From Tritonibacter aquimaris (lineage in GTDB: Bacteria; Pseudomonadota; Alphaproteobacteria; Rhodobacterales; Rhodobacteraceae), in contig NZ_WIXK01000012.1 of the NCBI RefSeq assembly GCF_009617595.1, positions 24,522-88,521 of the forward strand: a stretch of 64,000 nucleotides of DNA. Reading direction: 5' to 3'. Made by a program: the position numbers and the translations under genes. Under the pieces are notes generated by a model that was not told the DNA's origin, searched no databases, and saw only the letters and a list, made by a program, of their open reading frames with translations. Shown here piece after piece: positions 50,581 through 61,288 of this stretch; the first letter of the stretch is position 1; each line of letters begins with the position of its first letter.

Positions 50581-53500
50581 TCACGCCTCGCCACGCCGCG
50601 CGCCCTGCCCGTTCCCGAACAGGCCCGCGCTCAGACACAACAGAACCGGAACGAAGATCAGCGTGATCAACGTGGCAAACAACACGCCAAAGGCCAAAGA
50701 CACCGCCATCGGGATCAGCATCTGTGCCTGCTCTGAGGTTTCCGTCACCAGCGGCAGCAACCCGGCAAATGTTGTAACCGACGTCAGCATAACCGCGCGA
50801 AACCGCGAGCTGCCCGCATCCAGCAACGCCTCCTTTAGCGCCAGCCCTTCGTCGCGCGCAGCCCGGTAACGGCTGACCAGAACCAATGAGTCATTCACCA
50901 CCACCCCGCTCAGCGCCAAAATGCCAAAGAACGACAAAAGCGAAACGGCATGCCCGGTTATGAGATGGCCCAAGACCGCGCCCACGATGCCAAAGGGAAT
51001 GGCCAGCATAATGATGAAAGGCTGGCTGTAAGATTTCAGCGGTATCGCCAAAAGCGCGTAGATCAGCAGCAGTCCCAAAACAAACCCGTTGCTAAGCTGG
51101 CTGGTGGCTTCTTCTTCCTGGGCGGCCTCACCTGACACAGAAACGTTCAAACCACTGTATTTTTGCTTGAGCTGCGCAAACACCTTAGATTGCAGCTGCG
51201 CAACCACATCATTTACAGAAATCTGCTCCTTATCGACCTTGGCAGAGATCTCCAGCGTGCGGCTGCCGTTGATCCGCTTCAACTCCTGCAATGTTTCGCG
51301 CTGCTTTAGCCGTACAACCGTATCCAGCGGTACCGTGCCCCCGGCGGGCGTGCGCAAATGCATTCGGCGCAGATCGCTAAGACTGTCGCGCTGATGTTTC
51401 GGATACTGGATGCGGATTTGAACCTCTTCGCTGCCCCTTTGAACACGTTGTATCTCATAGCCAAAAACAGCATTGCGCACCTGGGAAATCACCTCTCGGT
51501 TGGTCAGGCCAAGCGCGGCGCCTTCTGGCAAGAGTTCAAAAGACAGTTCCAGCGTTTCATTGTCGAGATCGGTCAAAATATCATAGATCCCAGCCGTTTC
51601 GCGCAACGCGCGCTGCAGGCTTTTCATCGCAGCAGTCGTTTCACCCGGATCAGCCGAGCTGAGGCCAAATCGCAGATCCTCAACACTTTCATCGTCTGAA
51701 AACACTTGTAGCTGGCGCACGCCAGCTGGCATTCCTGCAGCCGCACGCCAGCGCTCCACCAATTCGCGCGACCCAAACGGGCGTTTCACACGGGCAATCA
51801 TATTAACTGAGATCATCAGCTTTTCCGCCTGGGTTGACGACACATAATAGTTTGTCACCAAGGGCTCTTGCAGACTGTGCTCTGCCTCAAGTTCTTGAAC
51901 CACCTTCAACAGGCTGGCTTCAAAAAATGTGGCCGTCTCGCGGGTGCGTGCAGGCGATGAACCGCTGTCAAAGGTCACATCCATATGAACCTGCGTCGAA
52001 TCCTGATCAGGAAAGAAATCTGTCCGCACAATGCCCTGCGCCATCAATCCCAAGGCAAACAGAAAGCAGGCAACAAAGACCATCACCGCTTGAAGCTGAT
52101 GCGCCAAAGCGATGCGCAGCACCGGCAGATAAAGCCGCTGAATAACCCATTGCATCGCGCATTCAATCTGGCTCTGAAGGTACTGCCACTGGCGCGCCAA
52201 CATCGTTGATTTTGGCCGTGGTGAAACATCCAGATGCGCCAGATGCGCCGGCAGAATGAATCTCGATTCCACCAGGGAAAACAGCAGGCAGCAGATCACC
52301 ACCACCGCAATCATTTTAAAAGCCCCGCTAAAATCACCCGATATCGTTGCAAGCGGGTAAAAGGCCGCAACAGTGGTCAGCACCCCAAAGGTCGCAGGCG
52401 TCGCCACCTCCAGCGCCCCACGTATTGCGGTTTCAACCCCGCCACCATCAGCGCGCTTGCGGGCGTAGATGTTTTCGCCGGTCACAATCGCATCATCCAC
52501 CACAATGCCCAGCGTGATGATAAACCCAAACGTCGTCAGCCCGTTAAGCGAATAATCAAACGCAGTTGGCCCCATCACATACAGCGCTCCGGCAAACGAC
52601 ACCGGTATCCCGACCGCCACCCAGAACGCCACGCGTACATCCAGAAACAGCGCCAGCATGACAAACACCAGCACCATCCCCGTCAGCGCATTGCGCGACA
52701 TCAACGTCAGGCGATCCCGGATCAGCTCGGCCTCGTTCTGCCAGCTGTGCAAGGTCACATCCTGCGGCAACCAGGGTGCCGCCTGCAGCTCCTCCAGTTT
52801 TTGCAGCACCGCATCCGCGGTCTGGGTGATGGAATCTTTGCCCAGCAACTGCACCCCAAGCCGGATCGAAGGCACACCGTTATAGATCGACAGCAACTGT
52901 CCTTCGGCATAGCCGTCCGTCACATGCGCCACATCCAACAGCCGCACCGCCCCTCCATCTGGATCGACCCGGATGCGGGTCTGCAGCAGATCCCGGCCAA
53001 AATAGGCTTGGTTTCGGCTCTGCAGGCTGAGGCTGCCATTTTCTGCCTCTAACGTGCCGCCCGACAGGCTGATAGACTGCCCCTGCACCGCCTGCGCAAC
53101 CTCTTCAAAGCTGAGCCCAAAAGCGCGCAATTGCGCCTCATCAAGTTGCACTGTGATCTCGGATGCATGGCTACCCTCAGTGGTCACTTTGCTCACAGTT
53201 GGGAGATCGAGCAGTGCCTGACGCACCCGGTACGCCGCCTCTTTTAAGGTCGCATGATCCTGCCCACCCAACAGTTGTACATAAAGAACGTGCCGCTCTT
53301 CCTGCTCCAATGAAATGGTGGTGCTCTCCATCTGGGCCGGAAAACTGGTAATCGCATCCACCCGGTCTTTGACGTCGGATTTCAGCTGTTCCATTGGGTA
53401 ATCTGGCAGGCCTCTCACGATGATTTCCGCCGATAATGATGTGATAGCCGAGATGATCTTTTCGACCCCCTGCAGACCGTTCAGGGCCTGCTCCACTTTG

Positions 53501-53715
53501 ACAGCGGCCCCTTCTTCGGCATCTTCTGGGGATGCGCCATTAAAGCTGACCGAAACCGTGACATTGCGCGGCGGATCCGCGGGGAAGGTCTCGGTGCGCA
53601 TGCCAATGCCGGTGATCAGACCCATGGCCAGAATGGTCAGCATCAACAGATTGGCCGCCACGCTGTTGCGCGCAAACCAGCCAATCCATCCCTCAGAGCG
53701 AACAGGCCCGCTCAT
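50581..53715 (-). CDS. RND-family efflux transporter, inner-membrane pump
   Basis: A 1044-residue RND permease with 12 membrane segments in two homologous halves and two large periplasmic domains. The N-terminal helix is followed by VSVSFNGASPEDAEEGAAVK. Proton-relay acids appear in GIVVDDAIVTGENIYARKRA. The second half includes GVVVNDSLVLVSRYRAARDE, where Asn replaces one usual Asp. It forms a tripartite pump with the adaptor and outer-membrane factor upstream. Substrates are unknown. It overlaps the adaptor gene by 4 bases. Confidence 0.92.
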   Translation of the reverse strand: MSGPVRSEGWIGWFARNSVAANLLMLTILAMGLITGIGMRTETFPADPPRNVTVSVSFNGASPEDAEEGAAVKVEQALNGLQGVEKIISAITSLSAEIIVRGLPDYPMEQLKSDVKDRVDAITSFPAQMESTTISLEQEERHVLYVQLLGGQDHATLKEAAYRVRQALLDLPTVSKVTTEGSHASEITVQLDEAQLRAFGLSFEEVAQAVQGQSISLSGGTLEAENGSLSLQSRNQAYFGRDLLQTRIRVDPDGGAVRLLDVAHVTDGYAEGQLLSIYNGVPSIRLGVQLLGKDSITQTADAVLQKLEELQAAPWLPQDVTLHSWQNEAELIRDRLTLMSRNALTGMVLVFVMLALFLDVRVAFWVAVGIPVSFAGALYVMGPTAFDYSLNGLTTFGFIITLGIVVDDAIVTGENIYARKRADGGGVETAIRGALEVATPATFGVLTTVAAFYPLATISGDFSGAFKMIAVVVICCLLFSLVESRFILPAHLAHLDVSPRPKSTMLARQWQYLQSQIECAMQWVIQRLYLPVLRIALAHQLQAVMVFVACFLFALGLMAQGIVRTDFFPDQDSTQVHMDVTFDSGSSPARTRETATFFEASLLKVVQELEAEHSLQEPLVTNYYVSSTQAEKLMISVNMIARVKRPFGSRELVERWRAAAGMPAGVRQLQVFSDDESVEDLRFGLSSADPGETTAAMKSLQRALRETAGIYDILTDLDNETLELSFELLPEGAALGLTNREVISQVRNAVFGYEIQRVQRGSEEVQIRIQYPKHQRDSLSDLRRMHLRTPAGGTVPLDTVVRLKQRETLQELKRINGSRTLEISAKVDKEQISVNDVVAQLQSKVFAQLKQKYSGLNVSVSGEAAQEEEATSQLSNGFVLGLLLIYALLAIPLKSYSQPFIIMLAIPFGIVGAVLGHLITGHAVSLLSFFGILALSGVVVNDSLVLVSRYRAARDEGLALKEALLDAGSSRFRAVMLTSVTTFAGLLPLVTETSEQAQMLIPMAVSLAFGVLFATLITLIFVPVLLCLSAGLFGNGQGARRGEA

Positions 53716-54875
53716 TGGAACACACCTTCCGCAACACGATCCATGTGCTTGCCCGCAACGTGACCCGCATTCAGCGCGGGCCCTGAAACAACGTTGGCCT
53801 GCGCCTTGACCCCCTTCAAATATGCGCTGCGCGGCACCGCAAGCCGCAATGGCTGCGGCAAACCTTCCTCAGCCACAAAATACGAAACACCATCTTCAGC
53901 AAACACCGGATCGGCCGTGAACATCTGCAGCTGATCGCTCGCATCCAGATACCACATGCTGCCCTGACGCGTGATCAATGCATCCGGCACCGCATATAGC
54001 GCGTCATACCAACGGCCTTGCAGCTCAATTGTCAGGAATTGACCGGGCATTGCAGGCGTCCCCGGAGCCAGCTGGACCAGCAGCTTGATCCACCGGTTTT
54101 TACTGTCCACCGATGGATCCACCCGCACAACCTCTCCTTGCCAGACCTCACCCGCGGCGCTGGTCAAAATGGCCTCAGCCCCAACCGACGCCCCTAATTG
54201 CGCAAATTGGCGCACGCTTAAAGACGCGGTCACTTCAAACACGCTGGTGTCAAACACCTCGGCGATCTGTGATCCAACCTGCACCACCTCGCCCGGGTTT
54301 AAGCTGCGACTGGCCACAACCCCATCAAAAGGCGCGGTTATACGGGTTTGCTCCAGCTCATACTCTGCCTGCCGCAGCGACGCGCGCGAGGCCTCAACCG
54401 CTGCGCGCGCTTCTACCAGTTGCGGCTGGCGCAGGGTCAACGCCGAAGCCGCCCCCCCAAGGCCAGAGGCCCGCCAGTTTTCCAACGCCAGCTTGCCGCG
54501 CTGTTCTTCCTCAAGCAGGGTCCGCTCTGCTGTTGCCAGCTCTGATCGGGCCGCAGCTGCAGCGCTGCGATAGCTGCTGTCTTCGATCTGGGCCAAAAGA
54601 TCGCCTTGCTGAAAACGCGCTCCGGTCAACAAACGCTCGCTGACCATAACCACCCGGCCACCCACTTCAGCCGAGAGGCGGCTGTGCCATCGTGGGCGCA
54701 GCTTGCCATATGTGGACACTGTGACTTGGCGGGATTTGGGCGTCAGGATATGGATATCCGCCTTCAATAGACTCTGAGTCTGAACTTTGGTTTCAGGCGG
54801 CATTTCATCGGCGCGATAGAGCACAAAAGCACCAGCAGCCAGAAGCGCCGCGGCACCAATCCAGTTCTTAAACAT
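53712..54875 (-). CDS. RND efflux periplasmic adaptor (membrane fusion protein)
   Basis: A 387-residue HlyD/AcrA-type adaptor. An N-terminal membrane anchor (about residues 5-20) is followed by a lipoyl-like half motif (AEVGGRVVMVSERLLTGARF), a coiled-coil hairpin (about 95-170, rich in Ala, Glu, Arg), the second half motif (ITAPFDGVVASRSLNPGEVV) and a beta barrel. ATG 54875 has AAGGAG 9 bases upstream. The start is 4 bases after the outer-membrane-factor stop region, and its 3' end overlaps the pump gene. Confidence 0.91.
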   Translation of the reverse strand: MFKNWIGAAALLAAGAFVLYRADEMPPETKVQTQSLLKADIHILTPKSRQVTVSTYGKLRPRWHSRLSAEVGGRVVMVSERLLTGARFQQGDLLAQIEDSSYRSAAAAARSELATAERTLLEEEQRGKLALENWRASGLGGAASALTLRQPQLVEARAAVEASRASLRQAEYELEQTRITAPFDGVVASRSLNPGEVVQVGSQIAEVFDTSVFEVTASLSVRQFAQLGASVGAEAILTSAAGEVWQGEVVRVDPSVDSKNRWIKLLVQLAPGTPAMPGQFLTIELQGRWYDALYAVPDALITRQGSMWYLDASDQLQMFTADPVFAEDGVSYFVAEEGLPQPLRLAVPRSAYLKGVKAQANVVSGPALNAGHVAGKHMDRVAEGVFQ

Positions 54876-54879
54876 CTGA

Positions 54880-56250
54880 TTACACTCCTTTGCCCAATGC
54901 CAGGCCAAGGGCGACGCGGTTTTTCAGCCGCGCATTGCGCACCTCCAACAGCTGGCTTTGAATGTCGAAAACGGCATTTCGGGCGCTCAACAGATCAAGA
55001 ATGGTTGAAAGACCTGCACGGTATCGGGTTTCAAACGTCGCCTCTGTGGCGCGGGCATGGGTTACCGCCGCGCGCAACCGGGCTTCGCGCCGGGCCAGTA
55101 TCCGTTCCTGATCAAGCGCGCGCTCAACCTCAGAAAACGCAATGAGCGCCGTTTGCAGATAGGTGATCAAGGCCTGATCCGCGCGTCTTTTGGACGCCTC
55201 GATATTGGCGCGACGCCGACCTGCTTCAAAAATAGGAGCCGTCAGCGAAGAAGCCAGCGACCAGACCGTTGCCCCATGGCTCAAGGTGCTGAAATCATTG
55301 CTGACGCTGCCAAACTGCCCGGTCAATGAAATCTGCGGCAACAGATCTTTTTGGCTGACAGAAATACGGCGATTGGCAGCCACGGCCTCTTGCCACGCCG
55401 CCTTCATATCGGGGCGCGCCACCATCACCGCAAGCGGCAGTCCGGGCTTGGGTGATGATTTCAAACGCGGCAGACGGGCGGGGATCTCCAGGCTATTGTC
55501 TGGATATTGCCCCAACAACAGCTCAACCCGGCGCACCGCATCATGGGTTTGCCCCTCGCGCAGGGCCAACGCCGCTTGGGACAGGGCAACGTCACGTTCA
55601 ATGGCGGAAAGATCATCCAAAGTGCCAATACCCGCACGGTAATTTGCACGGGTGTTTTCGGCGCTGGAACGCAGCAATTTCACCCGCCGCGCTTCCAGCC
55701 GCTGCTGCTGTTTGGCGGCCACCGCATCAAACCAGGCCTGCATCAATTGCCCTGCAATCGAATCCTGCAAAGCCTGATGACGCGCCACCTCTGCTGCACG
55801 GCTGGCAAATGAAACCCGGCGGCGATCGGCCTGACGGCCCCACAGATCGACCTCCCATTGCACATCAAGCGTTGGCGCAAGGCTTTCCCCCGCCGCACTG
55901 CCGCGATTGGCATTGACCGCCCCCGACAGCCGGGGCCAGGCATCGGCCGCTGTTGTGGCAAGATCGATCCCGGCCAGCTCAAGCCGTTTGGCCGATTGTT
56001 TCAGGTCAAGATTGTCGCTTTGCGCCTGAATAACCGTCGCCCTCAGCACTGGGTCATCAAACAGATCCAGCAAACCGCGTGTGATCTGCCCGTCATCCTG
56101 CGCCGGGGTGGAAAATTGCTCTGGTGCCTTCAGCACCTCGGGCGCAGACGGGAGCGCAACCGGCTCCAGCGCGCTACAGGCCGTCAGGCAGCTCGCAACC
56201 AGAACGGCACCTATGAAACGGGGATTGATGGTCTTGGGGCTGCCGCCCAT
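54880..56250 (-). CDS. Outer-membrane efflux lipoprotein (NodT/TolC family)
   Basis: A 456-residue outer-membrane channel. ATG 56250 with AGGA 8 bases upstream gives a lipoprotein signal (FIGAVLVASCLTACSALEP, lipobox LTAC). The chain then shows the two TolC-type repeats, including FASRAAEVARHQALQDSIAG and a VARPDMKAAWQEAVAANRRI segment. A longer reading from 56508 would place 86 residues before the signal and is rejected. It is the first gene of the efflux operon and divergent from the response regulator. Confidence 0.9.
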   Translation of the reverse strand: MGGSPKTINPRFIGAVLVASCLTACSALEPVALPSAPEVLKAPEQFSTPAQDDGQITRGLLDLFDDPVLRATVIQAQSDNLDLKQSAKRLELAGIDLATTAADAWPRLSGAVNANRGSAAGESLAPTLDVQWEVDLWGRQADRRRVSFASRAAEVARHQALQDSIAGQLMQAWFDAVAAKQQQRLEARRVKLLRSSAENTRANYRAGIGTLDDLSAIERDVALSQAALALREGQTHDAVRRVELLLGQYPDNSLEIPARLPRLKSSPKPGLPLAVMVARPDMKAAWQEAVAANRRISVSQKDLLPQISLTGQFGSVSNDFSTLSHGATVWSLASSLTAPIFEAGRRRANIEASKRRADQALITYLQTALIAFSEVERALDQERILARREARLRAAVTHARATEATFETRYRAGLSTILDLLSARNAVFDIQSQLLEVRNARLKNRVALGLALGKGV

Positions 56251-56464
56251 GCTCTGTCCTTTATCTGCCAGGGCGCAATGCGCCACCATAGACAGGCAGG
56301 TAGGCAGCTGATGTCGCGGCTTTGTGCCAAGCATTAACGAAATTGTAAAAAAGTATATCAACACAGCAGGCTGGCACAGCTGGTGACAATTCATCAATTC
56401 TGTTTGCCCTGTCTTTGCGCTAGGCTCTGACGCAATCCAACAGATAGAAGTAAGGCGATTGGCC

Positions 56465-57187
56465 GTGCAGGAACCGCATATTCTGGTTGTAGATGACCAC
56501 AAGAACATCCGTGAGCCACTGGCCGACTACCTGAAACGCAACGGCTTTCGTACAAGCACGGCTGGCAATGGCAGCCAGGCCTATGCGGCGCTGAAAACCG
56601 CGCAGATCGATCTGGTGGTGCTGGATATTTTGATGCCCGGTGAAAGCGGGTTGGATATCTGCCGCCGCATTCGCGAAACCCGCGACATTCCGGTGATCCT
56701 GCTCACGGCTGTCACCGATGAAACCGACCGTATCGTCGGGCTGGAGCTGGGCGCGGATGACTATGTCACCAAACCTTTCAACCCGCGCGAGCTGCTGGCG
56801 CGCATTCGCGGGGTGCTGCGCCGGGTGAACAGCCTGCCAAAGCAATACTCCGACCTTGAGGTCGGCTTTATGCAATTTGGTCCCTGGCAGTTGAATATGA
56901 GCCAACGACAGCTGACCAGATCCCCCGAAAACGAAACGCCGGTTGATCTCAGCAGCGTTGAATTCAAACTGCTGGCCACGTTTCTGCAACATCCCCGCAT
57001 CGTGCTCTCACGGGATCAGCTGCTTGATCAGGTACGCGGCCGCAGTGGCACTGTCTTTGACCGAAGCATCGACAATCAGGTCAGCCGCCTGCGCAAAAAG
57101 ATCGAACAGGATCCGAAAAAGCCAGAGTTCATCAAAACCGTCTGGGGTGGTGGCTACACCTTTGCCTGCGACGTGGTGAAACTATGA
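56465..57187 (+). CDS. OmpR-family response regulator
   Basis: A 240-residue two-component regulator. The receiver domain (1-118) has the acidic pair in VVDDHKN, the phosphoacceptor Asp54 in LVVLDILMPGESG, and Lys in DYVTKPFNPRELLAR. A C-terminal OmpR winged helix follows (VDLSSVEFKLLATFLQHPRI, then RSIDNQVSRLRKKIEQDPKK). GTG 56465 is preferred because TAAGG lies 9 bases upstream; a TTG two codons earlier lacks proper spacing. It overlaps the sensor gene (ATGA) and probably controls the divergent efflux operon. Confidence 0.9.
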   Translation: MQEPHILVVDDHKNIREPLADYLKRNGFRTSTAGNGSQAYAALKTAQIDLVVLDILMPGESGLDICRRIRETRDIPVILLTAVTDETDRIVGLELGADDYVTKPFNPRELLARIRGVLRRVNSLPKQYSDLEVGFMQFGPWQLNMSQRQLTRSPENETPVDLSSVEFKLLATFLQHPRIVLSRDQLLDQVRGRSGTVFDRSIDNQVSRLRKKIEQDPKKPEFIKTVWGGGYTFACDVVKL

Positions 57188-58551
57188 GACTGCTGCCGCG
57201 CAGCCTTGCGGGCAATCTGATCGTTGCAACAGTGATTGCAACCGTTCTGACCCAGACCCTGATCACCGGCGCCTTGATGATCTATGAGGATGTGAAATTC
57301 GATGAATATGAAGATCGGTATTTCTTCCAGAAAATCGTGAGCATCGCTGACTATGTAAACAGCGCCGACCCCGCTGAGCACAATCGCATTCTGGAAATGG
57401 CAAACGATGACGAAACAACCTATCGCATCGCAGCCGAGCCGCAGGGTGTACTTCCCCTCACCGACGCGCCTTACACACACGTCCTACGGGACTATTTCGG
57501 GCAGCCAAACGTGTTCACACAAGAGCGCGAAGTCAATATCACCGACCTCATGTGGATCTTGTTCGGGGATGCGGCAGACGTCTGCAACGTGTCCGAATTT
57601 GAAAACGCTGAGGCGCTAGAATGCCCGATCTGGACGGTCTCGGTTAAGCTTGAAGATGGCAGTTGGCTGAATGTGCGCACCTTTGCCAATGCTGATGTCA
57701 GTATCTACCTTGCCCCCTTTGCCCTATCGGTTCTGACCTCTTTGCTGGGCATTGGTGGCAGCGTCACCATCCTGGCGCGCAGGACCACCCGCCCCTTGCG
57801 CGACCTCTCAAGCGCGGCGGATCAACTTGGTCGTGGTGAGACCGCAAGACCAATTGCGGTTTCTGGGCCCGCCGAGGTGGCCAGAACCGCAAATGCCTTC
57901 AACAGCATGCAGGAACGCCTGACCCGTTTTGTCCGCGACCGCACCACAATGCTTGCAGCCATCAACCACGATCTGCGCACGCCCATAACCTCATTGCGGC
58001 TTAGGGCGGAATTCATAGAAAACGACAAGCTGCGCGAAGAAATCATCGAAACCACCGAAGAAATGCGGGTGATGGTCGACAGCTATCTGACCTTTTCCTC
58101 GCAGGAGGCGTCGGAAGAAACCGCGCGCCCCGTCGATCTCACCCATCAGCTGCAAGAACTCGCCGCAGAAGACGAAGATGTCACATTCGACTACACGGAA
58201 CAGGCGATCGCCCTGTGCCACCCGGTGTCGATCAAACGTGTGTTTTGCAATCTCATTGGCAACGGGCTTAAATATGGCACCAAGGTTCAGATCACTCTGA
58301 CCACAACCCCGGAACAGATCACAGTTGAGATCTGCGATGACGGGCCCGGCATTCCCCCTGATATGTACGAAGAGGTCTTCACGCCGTTCACCCGTCTGGA
58401 CAGCTCACGCGATGTGAGTGACGGTAGCGTTGGGCTTGGCCTTTCCATTGCCCGCAATATCATCCGCAGACATGGCGGTGATGTCTTTCCGTTCCAAACC
58501 AAGGATAGGTTTGGCATGCGGATCCTGCTGCCCAATATCAAAGCGGCCTAG
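57184..58551 (+). CDS. Sensor histidine kinase
   Basis: A 455-residue membrane kinase. Membrane helices lie near residues 10-33 and 172-197, enclosing a periplasmic sensor of about 140 residues. A HAMP domain follows (RRTTRPLRDLSSAADQLGRG), then the H-box with His262 in AAINHDLRTPITSLRL, the N-box in FCNLIGNGLKYG, and G-boxes DDGPGIPPDMYEEV and GLGLSIARNII. It phosphorylates the response regulator encoded 4 bases upstream. The signal is unknown, and two cysteines in the sensor could be redox or metal sites. Confidence 0.92.
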   Translation: MRLLPRSLAGNLIVATVIATVLTQTLITGALMIYEDVKFDEYEDRYFFQKIVSIADYVNSADPAEHNRILEMANDDETTYRIAAEPQGVLPLTDAPYTHVLRDYFGQPNVFTQEREVNITDLMWILFGDAADVCNVSEFENAEALECPIWTVSVKLEDGSWLNVRTFANADVSIYLAPFALSVLTSLLGIGGSVTILARRTTRPLRDLSSAADQLGRGETARPIAVSGPAEVARTANAFNSMQERLTRFVRDRTTMLAAINHDLRTPITSLRLRAEFIENDKLREEIIETTEEMRVMVDSYLTFSSQEASEETARPVDLTHQLQELAAEDEDVTFDYTEQAIALCHPVSIKRVFCNLIGNGLKYGTKVQITLTTTPEQITVEICDDGPGIPPDMYEEVFTPFTRLDSSRDVSDGSVGLGLSIARNIIRRHGGDVFPFQTKDRFGMRILLPNIKAA

Positions 58552-59029
58552 ATACAGCTGCCGGGGTTTTCAGCCCCCGCGGTTGCATCGATCGCGGCGG
58601 CGCAGCATTCGCGCATGTTGAAGTCAGCAATATTCAGATTTCCAGGCCAGCATTTTTCGCCCAGCATTTGCAGGACTGCACCACAGCGCCAGACCCGAAG
58701 AAACGCCCCGCGCATAGTGTTCAGCGGGCCGTGATCGTAAAAAGTTTTACCCATCATAAAACGGTGGATCAGTGCTGTTTTCTCGGCCTTGGGAAAAACA
58801 TATTCGAATCACTAGAATTCACGATAAACGATGTATTTTTGTGCATCGCACCACCTTAAGTGAACATAAAACACCTTTTTGGCATATATATTTTCAGAAT
58901 AATCCCCTCCTGGTTGCAACATACTCATATTTCCTATTTTTTAAGCTCTTGCTCAAATGCTTATGGCTCCATCAGCCGTACCAATACCTGCGGTTCAGTC
59001 TCATCGAATACGATTGAAAAGGTCTGCTC
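58552..59029. other. Intergenic region, AT-rich in its second half
   Basis: These 478 bases separate the kinase and chemoreceptor genes. The second half (about 58790-58990) is visibly richer in A and T than its surroundings. It probably carries the chemoreceptor promoter, though no clear hexamers were fixed. A minus-strand reading of 69 residues (58548-58757) is cysteine-rich but has no ribosome-binding site. Confidence 0.5.
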
Positions 59030-61288
59030 ATGTTAAGCCAAGGGTCGCTCAAGCTCTCCAAGAAACTCCCGTTGTTCATTGCCGTTTTTTGCGGGGCAAC
59101 CAGTCTGGTGCTGGCCTATATCGCAATCGTCAATTTTCACGGTTTTGCGATGAGTTCACTCAACAGCAAAATGGAAACGCTGGCAGCAGACCGTAAAACG
59201 TCGATCCAACATCTGATGCTTTCAGTCAAAGGCGACCTGCGCACCCTCGCGGCCCAGCATTCAACCGGCGCTGCACTGCAGGATTTTGATGCCTCATGGC
59301 GCGAATTGGGCAGCTCTGCCGCAACAACACTTACCCGCGCCTATGTCACCAACAACAACAATGCCGCCGGAGAAAAACACCTGTTGCAACGCGCCCCGGG
59401 AGCAGAGCGGTATCATCGTGAACATGCGCGCTATCACCACGGGTTGCGCACCGTGATCGAAACCAAAGGCTATTATGACGCGTTCCTGGTCAACCCGGCA
59501 GGTGACATTGTCTATTCGGTCTTCAAAGAAACCGACTACGCCACCAATCTCAACACCGGAAAATACAAAGACACCGGCCTGGCCCGTGCCTTCAAGGCCG
59601 CCAACAGTGCCAAAACCGGTGAGGTCGTGCTGTCCGATATGGAGCCCTTTTCCTCCAGCAACAGCAGCGCCGCCGCATTTGTTGCCACGCCGGTCTTTAC
59701 CGCAGATGGGGCCCGCGTCGGGGTTGCTGCCTTCCAGATCCCGGTGAGCATGCTGACCAAGATCACCAATAACGCCGAAGGTCTGGCCAAGACCGTCGAA
59801 CTTTATATTGTGGGCGACGATCAGAAAACCCGCACTTCCTCCCGTTTTGAAGGCCGTTTTCAGGTGCTCGACGAGCTGCCCCAACTGGCAGCGGTCACCG
59901 CAGGGCTTGCAGGCAAAGAGCTTTTCAGTAGCAATGTTGATGGCGCCAGCAACACCCGCGTGATGAGCTATTCCAAACCGCTCGACATCCCGAATGCCAA
60001 TTGGGCGCTGGTTGTGGAACAAGATGCCAGCGAAGTGATGCAGCCGGTGCTGCGCAAGGCCAAAATCATGGCGGCCCTGTCGCTGCTGTGCTGCGCGGTG
60101 ATGTCGTTCCTTGGCTGGCTCTTTGCCCGCTCGATCACCAAACCCATCAACCACATCTGCGAAGTGATGCAGGCGGTCTCCTCAGGCAAGCTTGACACCA
60201 CAGTTGCCGAAGCGGAGCGCGGCGATGAAATCGGCATGATCGGTAAAACGCTTGTCTCCATGCAGGGCGATCTGCGCAAAGCCCAGAAAGCCGAAAACGA
60301 ACGCGCAGGCCAGCAGCAAGAACAACAGCGCGTGGTGGAAAGCCTCAGCGCGGGCCTCTTGCGCCTGTCCAACGGCGATTTCTCACAGCAGATCGACACG
60401 CCCTTTACCGGCGAACACGAAAAGCTGCGGTCTGATTTCAACAAAACGGTTGAAACCCTGAACGAAACCGTGGCCCGCGTGGTCGACACCACCGCAAGCA
60501 TCCGCGGCGGTGCCTCGGAAATCAACCAATCCTCCGATGATCTGTCTCACCGCACCGAAAGCCAGGCAGCCACCCTGGAAGAAACCGCCGCCGCCCTCGA
60601 AGAGCTGACAAGCAGCGTGCGCGCCGCAGCAGAAGGTGCCGACAACGTAGAACGCATCACTGCCCAGGCCAAACAAGAAGCCGAAACCAGCGAAGAAGTG
60701 GTGCAAAACGCCGTAGCCGCCATGACCGAGATTGAAAACTCCTCGAAACAGATTTCGCAGATCATCTCGGTGATTGATGATATCTCGTTCCAGACCAACC
60801 TGCTGGCGCTGAACGCCGGTGTTGAGGCGGCGCGCGCAGGCGAAGCAGGCCGGGGCTTTGCGGTTGTTGCCTCCGAAGTGCGCGCCCTGGCGCAGCGCTC
60901 TTCAGATGCGGCGATGGAAATCAAAACCCTGATCGGCAACAGCTCGGTTCAGGTTGACCGCGGCGTTGATCTGGTCGGCAATGCGGGCGACGCGCTGCGC
61001 AATATCTTGGAACGGGTCAGCCATGTCTCGCAGCTGGTGTCCGAGATTGCCAAAGGGGCCAAGGAACAATCCATCGGTCTTGGTGAAATCAACACCGGCG
61101 TGGTGCAGCTTGACCGCGTCACCCAACAAAACGCCGCCATGGTCGAAGAGGTCTCCGCCGCCTGTCAGCTCTTGAACAATGACGCGGTGAAACTGGGCAC
61201 GATTGTCTCGGAATTCAAACTCGCCACATCAGACAACAGCATGCAATATATGGCGCATGATCCCAACAGCTTCGACGCTGTCGCCTAA
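59030..61288 (+). CDS. Methyl-accepting chemotaxis protein
   Basis: A 752-residue chemoreceptor. A membrane helix at about 15-37 is followed by a large periplasmic sensor (about 40-345, likely double-Cache), a second helix near 350-370, a HAMP domain ([20 protein letters not shown]) and a cytoplasmic signalling coiled coil. The hairpin tip [20 protein letters not shown] is the kinase-contact region. No CheR-tethering pentapeptide is visible at the C-terminus. AAAGG lies 8 bases before the ATG. The ligand is unknown. Confidence 0.93.
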   Translation: MLSQGSLKLSKKLPLFIAVFCGATSLVLAYIAIVNFHGFAMSSLNSKMETLAADRKTSIQHLMLSVKGDLRTLAAQHSTGAALQDFDASWRELGSSAATTLTRAYVTNNNNAAGEKHLLQRAPGAERYHREHARYHHGLRTVIETKGYYDAFLVNPAGDIVYSVFKETDYATNLNTGKYKDTGLARAFKAANSAKTGEVVLSDMEPFSSSNSSAAAFVATPVFTADGARVGVAAFQIPVSMLTKITNNAEGLAKTVELYIVGDDQKTRTSSRFEGRFQVLDELPQLAAVTAGLAGKELFSSNVDGASNTRVMSYSKPLDIPNANWALVVEQDASEVMQPVLRKAKIMAALSLLCCAVMSFLGWLFARSITKPINHICEVMQAVSSGKLDTTVAEAERGDEIGMIGKTLVSMQGDLRKAQKAENERAGQQQEQQRVVESLSAGLLRLSNGDFSQQIDTPFTGEHEKLRSDFNKTVETLNETVARVVDTTASIRGGASEINQSSDDLSHRTESQAATLEETAAALEELTSSVRAAAEGADNVERITAQAKQEAETSEEVVQNAVAAMTEIENSSKQISQIISVIDDISFQTNLLALNAGVEAARAGEAGRGFAVVASEVRALAQRSSDAAMEIKTLIGNSSVQVDRGVDLVGNAGDALRNILERVSHVSQLVSEIAKGAKEQSIGLGEINTGVVQLDRVTQQNAAMVEEVSAACQLLNNDAVKLGTIVSEFKLATSDNSMQYMAHDPNSFDAVA

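Noticed and set aside
58548..58757. Minus-strand 69-residue cysteine-containing frame
   Set aside because: There is no ribosome-binding site before either possible ATG and no family match. It could be real, but the sequence does not support calling it.
58860..58920. Sigma-54 promoter before the chemoreceptor gene
   Set aside because: TTGGCATATATATTTTC has a GG at the -24 position but lacks the GC at -12.
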